Below are positions 18,450 to 27,144 of a DNA stretch of 64,000 nucleotides, in pieces. The first letter of the stretch is position 1; the number at the start of each line of letters is the position of its first letter. The notes beneath the pieces were generated by a model. It saw only the letters and a list, made by a program, of their open reading frames with translations. It had not been told where the DNA came from and did no database searches. The stretch is from Shinella yambaruensis (GTDB lineage: Bacteria > Pseudomonadota > Alphaproteobacteria > Rhizobiales > Rhizobiaceae), in the NCBI RefSeq assembly GCF_022899355.1, contig NZ_JALJCK010000004.1:186001-250000 (forward strand), given 5' to 3'. The translations under genes and the position numbers were made by a program.

Positions 18450-18546
18450 CACTGCTCCCGCAAGGGCGTGTGCCGGCTGCATCGCGGCCGGTTCCCTGTC
18501 GTGGCGATAGGCTCCGGCGGGGAGTTTCGTTCGTTTCATTTTCCGC

Positions 18547-18589
18547 TTTACAAATGAAGTTAAACGTTTTTATTATGATATAAACGTTT
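18547..18589 (+). promoter_or_regulatory. Sugar operon promoter with two LacI-type operators
   Basis: A -35 element TTTACA (18547-18552), an 18-base spacer and a -10 element TATTAT (18571-18576) form a good sigma70 promoter. The palindrome core AAACGTTT occurs at 18562-18569, between the promoter elements, and again at 18582-18589, over the start point, with centres 20 bases apart. The second copy reads ATATAAACGTTTAACA. The palindrome with a central CG is typical of LacI/GalR family operators, and the operon encodes such a repressor at its end. Confidence 0.82.
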
Positions 18590-18635
18590 AACAAGGGCTG
18601 GGAGCCCGGACGTTTCGCCGACAGGGAGGACGTCG

Positions 18636-19778
<1,143 letters not shown>

Positions 19779-19800
19779 CCCGTCAAAGGAGGAAATGGGA

Positions 19801-21033
19801 ATGAGGAAGAACACGACAGTCATCGCCGGCTCGCTGGCCGCCTTCCTGCTGGCGGGCAGCGTCTCGGCGCGTGCCGAAGAGGTGCTGCGCTTCGCCACCT
19901 GGGATTCCGACGAGAGCCTCGCCATCCAGCAGGCGATCGCGAAGAAATTCGAGGAGAAGCATCCGGGCGTGAAGGTGCAGGTCGAGCCCTATGCCGACGG
20001 CTACGACCAGAAGCTCGTCGCCGCCTTCGGTGCGGGCAGCCCGCCCGACGTCATGTATATGTGGAACTTCCCGCAATACTACACGTCGCTGATGCCGCTC
20101 GACGACCTGATCGCCAGGGACGCCGCCGAGATCAAGCCGGACGACATTCCGCAAGGCCTGATGAACACGACGCGCGTCGAGGGCAAGACCTACGGCATGC
20201 CGTCGGGCTTCACCACCCAGGTCGTGTTCTACAACAAGGACATGTTCAAGGCCGCGGGTGTCGAGGAGCCGAAGGAGGGCTGGACCTGGGACGACCTGCG
20301 CGCCAAGGCCGCGAAATTCCGCGACAAGGACAACAAGGTCTACGGCTTTGCGGTCGATGCCAAGCCGGACCCCTATGATTTCGAGCAGTTCCTCTGGTCG
20401 AACGGCACGAAATACATCTCCGACGACGGCAAGACGATCGACGGCTACATGAACAGCGATGCGGCCGCGGAGGTCCTCGACATGTTCGGCGACATGGCCA
20501 GGAAGGAAGAGGCCGCCACGCTGCATCTCGGCGATGACACGTCCGGCGATACGCTCTTCAAGGGCGGCAAGATCGCCATGTTCCAGAGCGCCATGTGGTC
20601 GAAGGCGGGCATCGATGCCGCGGGCTTTGGCTACGGCGTCGCGCCGCTGCCGAAATTCGGCGACAAGCCGGCCCATTCGGCGCTCGGCGTTTCGGCCATG
20701 TCGATCGCCAAGGATGCCAAGCAGCCGGACCTTGCCTGGGAATTCGTCAAGTTCTTCTCCTCGCCGGAGGCGGTCGCCATGCGCACCAACGACCTTCCGG
20801 TCCGCACCAGCGTTGCGGAGGAGAAGGGCATGACCAGCGACCCGGTCTACAAGCCATTCTTCGACATCCTCGCGACCTCCGATATCGAGACCCATGCGTT
20901 CCTGAAGAACCGGAACTGGGGCAAGGTGCAGGACAATCTCGCCCGCGCCATCGAGGCGACGATGATCGACCAGGGCAATGCCAAGGCGCATCTCGACGAT
21001 GCCGTGAAGCGCTCGCAACGCTTCCTGAAATAG
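19801..21033 (+). CDS. Sugar ABC transporter substrate-binding protein
   Basis: A 410-residue extracellular solute-binding protein family 1 member. A signal peptide of about 24 residues (cleavage near ARA-EE) precedes the binding domain, which begins EVLRFATWDSDESLAIQQAIAKKFE as in CUT1 oligosaccharide binders. AAAGGAGG lies eight bases before the ATG at 19801; an ATG at 19795 is too close to it. A strong hairpin follows the gene. The glycosidase in the operon and the co-regulated beta-galactosidase suggest a galactose- or mannose-containing glycoside as ligand, but the sequence does not settle this. Confidence 0.93.
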   Translation: MRKNTTVIAGSLAAFLLAGSVSARAEEVLRFATWDSDESLAIQQAIAKKFEEKHPGVKVQVEPYADGYDQKLVAAFGAGSPPDVMYMWNFPQYYTSLMPLDDLIARDAAEIKPDDIPQGLMNTTRVEGKTYGMPSGFTTQVVFYNKDMFKAAGVEEPKEGWTWDDLRAKAAKFRDKDNKVYGFAVDAKPDPYDFEQFLWSNGTKYISDDGKTIDGYMNSDAAAEVLDMFGDMARKEEAATLHLGDDTSGDTLFKGGKIAMFQSAMWSKAGIDAAGFGYGVAPLPKFGDKPAHSALGVSAMSIAKDAKQPDLAWEFVKFFSSPEAVAMRTNDLPVRTSVAEEKGMTSDPVYKPFFDILATSDIETHAFLKNRNWGKVQDNLARAIEATMIDQGNAKAHLDDAVKRSQRFLK

Positions 21034-21050
21034 GCGGCCTTGCCGCTGTC

Positions 21051-21077
21051 CCCCTTCTCCCCGCCGGGGAGGAGGGG
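21051..21077 (+). terminator. Hairpin after the sugar-binding protein gene
   Basis: CCCCTTCTCCCC-GCC-GGGGAGGAGGGG forms a 12-bp stem with one wobble pair, 17 bases after the stop codon, without a U-run. It resembles an arm of the RIME palindromes. It probably stabilises the binding-protein message or lowers expression of the permeases. Confidence 0.65.
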
Positions 21078-21122
21078 CAAGCCACCCTTTTCGTTCCAGG
21101 CGAAGTCTTGGGGGAGTGAAAC

Positions 21123-22067
21123 GTGACCATCGCAGCCACCGCGCCCGCGGTCGTGCAGAAACGGCGATCCGCCTTTTCGCGCCACCTGACGGCCTATCTC
21201 TTCATCTCCCCGTGGATCCTGGGTTTCCTGTTCTTCACCCTCGGCCCGCTGCTCTTCTCACTCACCATGAGCTTTCACGACTGGCCGGTCGTCGGCGAGC
21301 GCACCTTCGTCGGCTTCGACAATTACCGCACGATGCTGCTCGAAGATCCGCAGTTCTGGGAAAGCCTCTGGATCACGGTGAAATTCGCCGCGATCTACGT
21401 GCCCTTCAACATCGTCATGTCCTTCCTCATCGCGCTGATGCTGCATCACGCGACCTTTGCCAGCGGCTTCTTCCGCACGGCCTTCTATCTGCCGAGCGTC
21501 ATTTCCGGCGTCGCGCTGGTGACGATCTGGAGCTGGATCTACAGCCGCGAATATGGCCTCCTGAACTTCATGCTGTCGCTCGTCGGCGTGGACGGGCCGA
21601 ACTGGCTCGGCGATCCCGGCCTTGCCATCGTCGCCATCATCATCGCCAGCCTCTGGGGCTTCGGCGGAACCATGCTGATCCTGCTGACGGGCCTCAAGGC
21701 CATCCCGAAGGAACTCTACGAGGCGGCGACCGTCTCCGGCGTGCCGGGCTGGGCGCAGATGCTGTTCATCACCCTGCCGATGCTCGGCCCCATGCTGCTC
21801 TTCACCTTCATCACCTCGATCATCGCCGCCTTCCAGCAACTGACGATCGCCCTCCTGATGACCAAGGGCGGCCCGCTCGGCTCCACCTATTTCTTCGCCA
21901 TGTACATCTACGACAACGCCTTCAAGTATTTTGACATGGGCTATGCCGCCGCCGGCTCCTGGGTGATGTTCCTCATCGTGCTGGTGCTGAGCCTGCTCGT
22001 CATGCGCTGGTCCTCCGCCTGGGTCTATTACGAGGGCGAGGTGAAGGGAGGCGACCGCAATGCGTAA
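21123..22067 (+). CDS. Sugar ABC transporter permease (UgpA/MalF type)
   Basis: A 314-residue inner-membrane permease with six predicted helices, the first at about residues 20-45 (LTAYLFISPWILGFLFFTLGPLLFSL). The coupling loop EAATVSGVPGWAQMLFITLPMLGP matches the EAA motif of CUT1 permeases. It starts at GTG 21123 after GGGGGAG. It overlaps the next permease gene by eight bases and works with it as a heterodimer. Confidence 0.93.
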   Translation: MTIAATAPAVVQKRRSAFSRHLTAYLFISPWILGFLFFTLGPLLFSLTMSFHDWPVVGERTFVGFDNYRTMLLEDPQFWESLWITVKFAAIYVPFNIVMSFLIALMLHHATFASGFFRTAFYLPSVISGVALVTIWSWIYSREYGLLNFMLSLVGVDGPNWLGDPGLAIVAIIIASLWGFGGTMLILLTGLKAIPKELYEAATVSGVPGWAQMLFITLPMLGPMLLFTFITSIIAAFQQLTIALLMTKGGPLGSTYFFAMYIYDNAFKYFDMGYAAAGSWVMFLIVLVLSLLVMRWSSAWVYYEGEVKGGDRNA

Positions 22068-22872
22068 GACGCTGCTCTATTCCGCCCTCGTCCTGCTCTC
22101 GGCGCTCTTCATCGCGCCCTTCTACTGGACCTTCATGACGGCCATCAAAAGCCAGGCCGACCTCTACCAGTTCCCGCCGGTCTTCTGGCCCTCCGAATGG
22201 CACTTCGAAAACTTCGCCATCGCCTGGAACAAGCAGCCCTTCGGCACCTACCTGACAAATTCGCTGATCGTCGTGGTCTTCTCGACCATCGGCCAGCTCG
22301 TCTCCTCGTCTCTCGTCGCCTACGGCTTCGCCCGGTTCCGCTTCCCTGGCCGCGATCCGCTGTTCATCCTGCTGCTCGCCACCATGATGATCCCGTGGGA
22401 CGTGAAGATGATTCCGCTCTACATGGAGTTCAACCTGCTCGGCTGGATCAACACGCTGAAGCCGCTCATCGTGCCTGCCTATTTCGCCGATGCCTTCTTC
22501 GTCTTCCTGTTGCGCCAGTACATCATGACGGTGCCGGTCGAGATCGACGAGGCCGCGCGCATGGACGGAGCGAACGCCTTCGACATCTACTGGCGCATCC
22601 ACCTGCCGCTGATGATGCCGGCGCTGGTGCTGGTCGGCACCTTCCATTTCATGAATGCCTGGAACGACTATCTCGGCCCGCTGATCTTCCTCAACGACCA
22701 GTCCATGTACACGCTCACCCTCGGCCTCTCCATGTTCAAGGGCCTGCATGAGGTGGACGTGACGTCGATCGCCGCGATCACCGTCGTGCTCTGCCTGCCG
22801 CCGCTGGCGCTGTTCTTCCTGGCGCAGCGCTACATCATGGACGGTGCCGTCGGCTCCTCGGTCAAGGGATGA
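22060..22872 (+). CDS. Sugar ABC transporter permease (UgpE/MalG type)
   Basis: A 270-residue second permease. It has an N-terminal helix (TLLYSALVLLSALFIAPFYWTF), the segment PLFILLLATMMIPWDVKMIPLY typical of MalG-type proteins and the coupling loop EAARMDGANAFDIYWRIHLPLMMPAL. Its start lies inside the previous gene and its stop overlaps the glycosidase start by four bases, so the three genes are translationally coupled. Confidence 0.94.
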   Translation: MRKTLLYSALVLLSALFIAPFYWTFMTAIKSQADLYQFPPVFWPSEWHFENFAIAWNKQPFGTYLTNSLIVVVFSTIGQLVSSSLVAYGFARFRFPGRDPLFILLLATMMIPWDVKMIPLYMEFNLLGWINTLKPLIVPAYFADAFFVFLLRQYIMTVPVEIDEAARMDGANAFDIYWRIHLPLMMPALVLVGTFHFMNAWNDYLGPLIFLNDQSMYTLTLGLSMFKGLHEVDVTSIAAITVVLCLPPLALFFLAQRYIMDGAVGSSVKG

Positions 22873-24575
22873 CGATGCTGTTCGACATCGACCATATCCC
22901 GTTCAGCAGGCGGGGCCGCTTCCTCACCCTGTCGATGATGACGGTGCCGGGCGGGGAGGGGATACGCGCCCTCTATCTCCGCTTCGTCGCCGGCGGCGAC
23001 GAGCGTCCCTCGCTCGGCCGGCTCTGCCGCGTGGAATTTCTCGACGAAGCCGGCAACCGGGCGACGCCTACCTTCGAGCTTGCGCCGGAACAGCTCATCG
23101 CCCGCATCGGCAGGGGCGAAATCGCCTTTGCCATCGGCGAGAGCGAGTGCCTCCATCTGCGCGGCCGGGAGGCCGGTGTGCGCTTCCACCTGGAAGGCTC
23201 GCGCTACGACTACGTCTACCGCACGCCGCAGGGCGAACAGTGCCTCGTCGCAGCCGTCGAAAACGTCAAGTTCATCCCGCGCACCGTTGCCGGCACGCTT
23301 GACGTCACCGGTGCATGGCAGCGGGACCATTCGGAAAAGGTCAGCTTCGCCTTTTCCGGTAAGACCTTCGAGGCCAGCGTCGATTTCTTCCGCACGGTGC
23401 CGTCCGCGGTGCATCCGGGCCACTACGCCGATGCGCTGGCGGGCGTATCGGCGGATTTTTCCGCCTGGCACGCGCACATGCCAAAGGCTCTTGCCGGGCA
23501 GGAGGAGGCGCAGCGCCTTGCCAGCTATCTGCTCTGGGCGAATGGGGTTCCGGCCGGCGGCGCGCTGACGCGCCCGGCGATCTACATGTCCAAGAACCAC
23601 ATGATCAACATCTGGAGCTGGGACAATGCCTTTTCCGCCCTCGGCGTCGCCTGCGTCGATGCGGACCTCGCCTTCGACCAGCTCGCCGTCATCTTCGATC
23701 ACCAGGACGCCTCCGGCCTCTTGCCGGATTATATCAACGACCGCGACGTGCTCTTCGCCTTCACCAAGCCGCCGGTGCACGGCTGGGCCGTCTCGCTGAT
23801 CGAGGCCGATCATCCCGGATTCCTGACACCCGACCGCAAGACCTATCTCTGCGAAAAAATCGGCAGGCAGGTCGACTACTGGCTCACCCACGCCCGCGCC
23901 GATGATAAAACATTGCCGGGCTATTTCCACGGCAACGACAGCGGCTGGGACAACGCCACCTTCTTCGCCGAGGGCGGCCCCGTCGTCTCGCCCGACCTTC
24001 CGACCTTCCTGATCCTCGCCTGCGACACGCTCGCCACCCTTCTGGAGGACGATCCTGTCCATGCCGCCGAATGGCGGGCAAAGGCGGAGGACCTGCAAAA
24101 CCTGCTGGTCGAACTCCTGTGGACGGGCGAAACGTTTTGTGCCCGGCTTGCCGATGATCCGGCGCGCATATTGCCCGACCGGAACCTCATCCAGTTCATG
24201 CCGCTCCTTCTGGGCGACCGCCTGCCGCGCGCCATGGTGCAAAAACTCGTTGCCCGGCTAACGGACGGCGGCTTCATCACCGAATGGGGTCCCGCGACGG
24301 AAAGCCCGCAAAGCCCGTTCTACGAGGATGACGGGTATTGGCGCGGGCCGATCTGGGCGCCGACGACACTGCTCCTCTGGGATGGCCTTCGCCGGCAGGG
24401 GGAAATGGAGCTTGCCAGGACGATTGCGGAAAAGTTCTGTTCTCTTGCCGCCAAAAACGGTATGGCCGAGAACTTCGATGCCCGGTCGGGGAGGGGCTTG
24501 CGGGACCGGGCTTTCGCCTGGACATCCGCCGCCTATATGCTCCTCGCCGCCTCCCTCAGCCAGGACCAGCCGTAG
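22869..24575 (+). CDS. GH63/MGH1-like glycoside hydrolase
   Basis: A 568-residue protein with an N-terminal beta-rich domain and a C-terminal (alpha/alpha)6 barrel like those of trehalase, GH63 and mannosylglycerate hydrolases. Marks of the barrel are WSWDNAFSALGVACVDADLAFDQ, the NDSGWDNATFF segment that holds the probable general acid Asp, YWRGPIWAPTTLLLWDGLRR, and ENFDARSGRGLRDRAFAWTSAAY with the probable base. No signal peptide is seen, so it should cleave an imported sugar in the cytoplasm. It follows the permease with a 4-base overlap. The exact substrate (a glucoside, mannoside or glycerate glycoside) cannot be assigned. Confidence 0.82.
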   Translation: MTMLFDIDHIPFSRRGRFLTLSMMTVPGGEGIRALYLRFVAGGDERPSLGRLCRVEFLDEAGNRATPTFELAPEQLIARIGRGEIAFAIGESECLHLRGREAGVRFHLEGSRYDYVYRTPQGEQCLVAAVENVKFIPRTVAGTLDVTGAWQRDHSEKVSFAFSGKTFEASVDFFRTVPSAVHPGHYADALAGVSADFSAWHAHMPKALAGQEEAQRLASYLLWANGVPAGGALTRPAIYMSKNHMINIWSWDNAFSALGVACVDADLAFDQLAVIFDHQDASGLLPDYINDRDVLFAFTKPPVHGWAVSLIEADHPGFLTPDRKTYLCEKIGRQVDYWLTHARADDKTLPGYFHGNDSGWDNATFFAEGGPVVSPDLPTFLILACDTLATLLEDDPVHAAEWRAKAEDLQNLLVELLWTGETFCARLADDPARILPDRNLIQFMPLLLGDRLPRAMVQKLVARLTDGGFITEWGPATESPQSPFYEDDGYWRGPIWAPTTLLLWDGLRRQGEMELARTIAEKFCSLAAKNGMAENFDARSGRGLRDRAFAWTSAAYMLLAASLSQDQP

Positions 24576-24589
24576 CGAGCCGAGACGCG

Positions 24590-25621
24590 ATGCACAGACC
24601 GACGATCAAGACCATCGCGCAGGAAACCGGGCTTTCGATCGCCACCGTATCGAAGGCGCTGAACGACAGCCCGCAGGTGCGCCCGGAAACCCGCGCCATC
24701 GTCGTCGCCGCCGCCGAGCGCGTCGGCTACCAGCTCAACATGCATGGCGTGCAGCTGCGCACCGGAAAGACCTACCAGGTCGCCGCCATCATGACCGCGC
24801 CCGGCCCCAAGCAGAACGAATGGGAAGGCGTGGAATACGCCCAGCTTCTCAGCGGCATCTCCTGGGCGCTGGAGGAAAGCCCCTACCGCGTCTCGCTCTA
24901 TGCCGTGCGCAATTTCGAGGAAAGCCTTGCGACCATCCGGCAGATCGTCTCGCTGAAGAAGGCCGACGGCATCATCGTCTCGGGCACGCGGGCGGACGAT
25001 CCGCGCGTGCGCATCATGCAGGATGCGGATTTTCCCTTCGTCACCTATGGCACGACGATCCACAATGCGCCCCATGCCTATGTCGATGCCGACAACGAGC
25101 AGATGATCCGCCACTCGGTGGCGCGCCTTGCCGAGCGCGGCCACCGCCGCATCGCGCTCATCAATCCGATGGCCCAGCTCAGCTATGCCATCACGCGTCT
25201 CGACGCCTACCGCCGCGCCCTCGAAACGGCCGGGCTTGCCTTCGACCCCGCCCTCGTCGCGCATGGCCACCTGACCCCGGCCTTCGGCCGCGAGAACGTG
25301 CTCCTCATGTCGGACCTGCCGGACCCGCCGACCGCCTATATCTGCGCCAACGAAGCCTCGGCGCTCGGCGCCTTCTCGGGCTTCCATGCCCGCGGCCTCG
25401 TGCACGGGCGAGATGCGGTCATCAACGCGACCGACGACCTCAATGTCAGCCAGTACTTCGCCCCGCCGATCACCACCTATTTCCTGCCTATCCACGAGCC
25501 GAGCGAGTTGCTCGGCAGCTACATCCTGCGCCGCATGGAGGGCGAAGCACCCGAGGCGCTGCAGACCCTCATCATGCCCAAGCTGATCGAACGCTCGGAC
25601 GACCGGCTGGCAAAGGACTGA
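24590..25621 (+). CDS. LacI family transcriptional regulator
   Basis: A 343-residue repressor. The N-terminal helix-turn-helix IKTIAQETGLSIATVSKALNDSPQVRPETR is followed by the hinge helix and a periplasmic-binding-protein-like effector domain (about 60-335). The start at ATG 24590 is supported by the domain beginning; the frame upstream is an overlap with the hydrolase. As the last gene of the sugar operon it likely represses its own operon through the AAACGTTT operators at 18562 and 18582, and probably the promoters at 42520-42549 and 45841-45856. The effector is unknown but should be derived from the imported sugar. Confidence 0.92.
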   Translation: MHRPTIKTIAQETGLSIATVSKALNDSPQVRPETRAIVVAAAERVGYQLNMHGVQLRTGKTYQVAAIMTAPGPKQNEWEGVEYAQLLSGISWALEESPYRVSLYAVRNFEESLATIRQIVSLKKADGIIVSGTRADDPRVRIMQDADFPFVTYGTTIHNAPHAYVDADNEQMIRHSVARLAERGHRRIALINPMAQLSYAITRLDAYRRALETAGLAFDPALVAHGHLTPAFGRENVLLMSDLPDPPTAYICANEASALGAFSGFHARGLVHGRDAVINATDDLNVSQYFAPPITTYFLPIHEPSELLGSYILRRMEGEAPEALQTLIMPKLIERSDDRLAKD

Positions 25622-25777
25622 AGAAAAAGGTCGCCCTTCGTGACGCCGAGGGCGGTCATAGCGCCCTGTCCCGCCACGGCGGAATCGCGGCCGGCCACAC
25701 CCGGGCGGGTCGGCCCAGGATGCATCGCCGTCCAGAAGGAAATCGGACGGATTGACGGCGCTTCTCCGCGCCCTCGC

Positions 25778-25806
25778 TTGACACGCCCGGCGAACTGTTG
25801 AATGAC
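25778..25806 (+). promoter_or_regulatory. Likely tRNA-Gly promoter
   Basis: A perfect -35 TTGACA at 25778-25783 is followed after 17 bases by a poor -10 (AATGAC). The start point would be about 13 bases before the mature tRNA. Confidence 0.4.
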
Positions 25807-25825
25807 TGCGCCGTCGCGCTGCCTT

Positions 25826-25899
25826 GCGGGTATGATGTAATGGTAGCCTGTCAGCTTCCCAAGCTGAACGCGCGGGTTCGATTCCCGCTACCCGCTCCA
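25826..25899 (+). tRNA. tRNA-Gly(CCC)
   Basis: A 74-base tRNA with encoded CCA. Acceptor strands are GCGGGTA (25826-25832) and TACCCGC (25889-25895), then T and CCA. The anticodon stem-loop is TCAGC-TTCCCAA-GCTGA, giving anticodon CCC, and the T-arm is GCGGG-TTCGATT-CCCGC. It reads GGG glycine codons. Confidence 0.96.
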
Positions 25900-26110
25900 G
25901 TTCCTGCTCGCTGAGTTTCACCGGGATTTGCAGCTGGAATCCAACGGCTGTGCCGTTTTTCCCATTCCGGTGCCTTCTCCTGAAGGCGGTTGCTGGCAGA
26001 CGCTGCGCTGCCGTCGCCAGAGCGAGCCTTGGCAAAGCCCGGTGGCCTGTTCAGACGCGCGCACACCAAGCCCGGCGCTTGGGGAACACGGTCGATCCGA
26101 GCCCGCGCCG

Positions 26111-26893
26111 CTATCCGCCGTTCGTCTCCTTGTTGGCGGCTTGTGCGGCGTGCAGGAGAGCGTCGCGGTCTTCCGGCGCGCGCATCTGGCCGAGGTCCGT
26201 GACGGTCGTCATGACGCATACGAGCTCGTTCTGCGCGTCGAAGACCGGTGCGGCCTGCCCCGTCACGCCGGAAAGCAGGTGGCTGGTCAGTTCGGCCCAA
26301 TTGGCGGCGCGAATGGCGGCCAGCTGTTCCTTTTTCGCCGCCGCGCCCCTGAAATGCGAAGGCTGCAGGTGCCGGGCCTTCCTGATCATTTCCTGAGGAA
26401 GGAACGCCTGAAACATCAGCCCGCAGGCGGTGTTGTCGATGGGAAGGACATCGCCCAGCCCGAGCGAGCTGATCGAGAAATCCGCGCTGCGATACCAGCG
26501 GACCAGCACCGGGCCGCGATCGGTCCAGATCGCGACCCCGCCGCTGACCGCGTGCTTGCGCGCCAGCTCCTTCATATGGCGCGCGGCGATCTCAACCGGC
26601 TCGATCCGCTTCAGGGCGCTGACGCCCATGTTGAGCGCCGTCGAACCGAGATCATAAAGTCCGGTCGCCGGATCCTGCGCGGCAAGTCCTTCCTTGATGA
26701 GGCTTTGCATGTAGCGGTGGGCAGTCGACAATCCGGTGCCGGTCTCTCGGGCAAGCAGGCTCAGCGAAAGGGGGCCGGCGGCGCTGGCGAGCGCATTGAG
26801 AAAGCGCGCAGCGATGGAGATGGACTGAATGGTTCCCGATCGTTTTCCCGCTGGTGTCCCGTCGGCAGTGCCGGAAGAGGAGCTTTGGGGCAA
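26111..26893 (-). CDS. IclR family transcriptional regulator
   Basis: A 260-residue regulator with an N-terminal winged helix (about 20-85: SIAARFLNALASAAGPLSLSLLARETGTGLSTAHRYMQSLIKEGL) and a C-terminal effector domain (about 95-250). It is divergent from the TonB-dependent receptor gene with 251 bases between them, so it probably controls the receptor and the linked ABC transporter. IclR proteins usually sense small carboxylic or aromatic compounds; an IclR control of a TonB receptor is less common than Fur or RirA control. The ligand is unknown. Confidence 0.9.
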   Translation of the reverse strand: MPQSSSSGTADGTPAGKRSGTIQSISIAARFLNALASAAGPLSLSLLARETGTGLSTAHRYMQSLIKEGLAAQDPATGLYDLGSTALNMGVSALKRIEPVEIAARHMKELARKHAVSGGVAIWTDRGPVLVRWYRSADFSISSLGLGDVLPIDNTACGLMFQAFLPQEMIRKARHLQPSHFRGAAAKKEQLAAIRAANWAELTSHLLSGVTGQAAPVFDAQNELVCVMTTVTDLGQMRAPEDRDALLHAAQAANKETNGG

Positions 26894-27082
26894 GTCGTTC
26901 CTTTCGGCGCGATAGCTGCGCCAGTCTAGCAGCCGCAGGCTGCGGCTCTCCGTGCGGCCGCACGATAGAGGCCGTTCCCCGTTTCATCAACCACGACAGC
27001 GAAGCCACGGCATGCCGTTGCGCGCGGGCAACAGGGTGGGCCGGTTTTGCGCGGCGTGGATATTGTCGGTGCCCGGCTGTTG

Positions 27083-27132
27083 AATTGTGGAATTCATTCT
27101 GTAATGTGGAACTTGACTTATGGAGTCAAGTT
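27083..27132. promoter_or_regulatory. Candidate operators before the TonB-dependent receptor
   Basis: Two elements lie between the IclR gene and the receptor. ATTCTGTAAT (27096-27105), within AATTGTGGAATTC, recurs in inverse orientation at 33174-33183 before the ABC transporter. A perfect inverted repeat AACTTGACT-N5-AGTCAAGTT is at 27110-27132, just 12 bases before the receptor start codon. Either could bind the divergent IclR protein; the second would also form a hairpin in the leader RNA close to the ribosome binding site. Confidence 0.55.
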
Positions 27133-27144
27133 TGGGGTTCGGGG

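Larger units (their letters stand above)
25622..26110. other. Intergenic region around tRNA-Gly
   Basis: Apart from the tRNA and its promoter, no gene is supported. The first 150 bases contain an imperfect GC hairpin after the LacI gene (CGCCCT..AGGGCG near 25634-25654). The 200 bases after the tRNA carry only frames running backwards through the tRNA, which are artefacts. No integrase fragment was recognised. Confidence 0.55.

Noticed and set aside
25851-26300. A 149-residue minus-strand frame ending in the tRNA
   Set aside because: The translation SGNRTRAFSLGS is the well-known product of reading a tRNA gene backwards.
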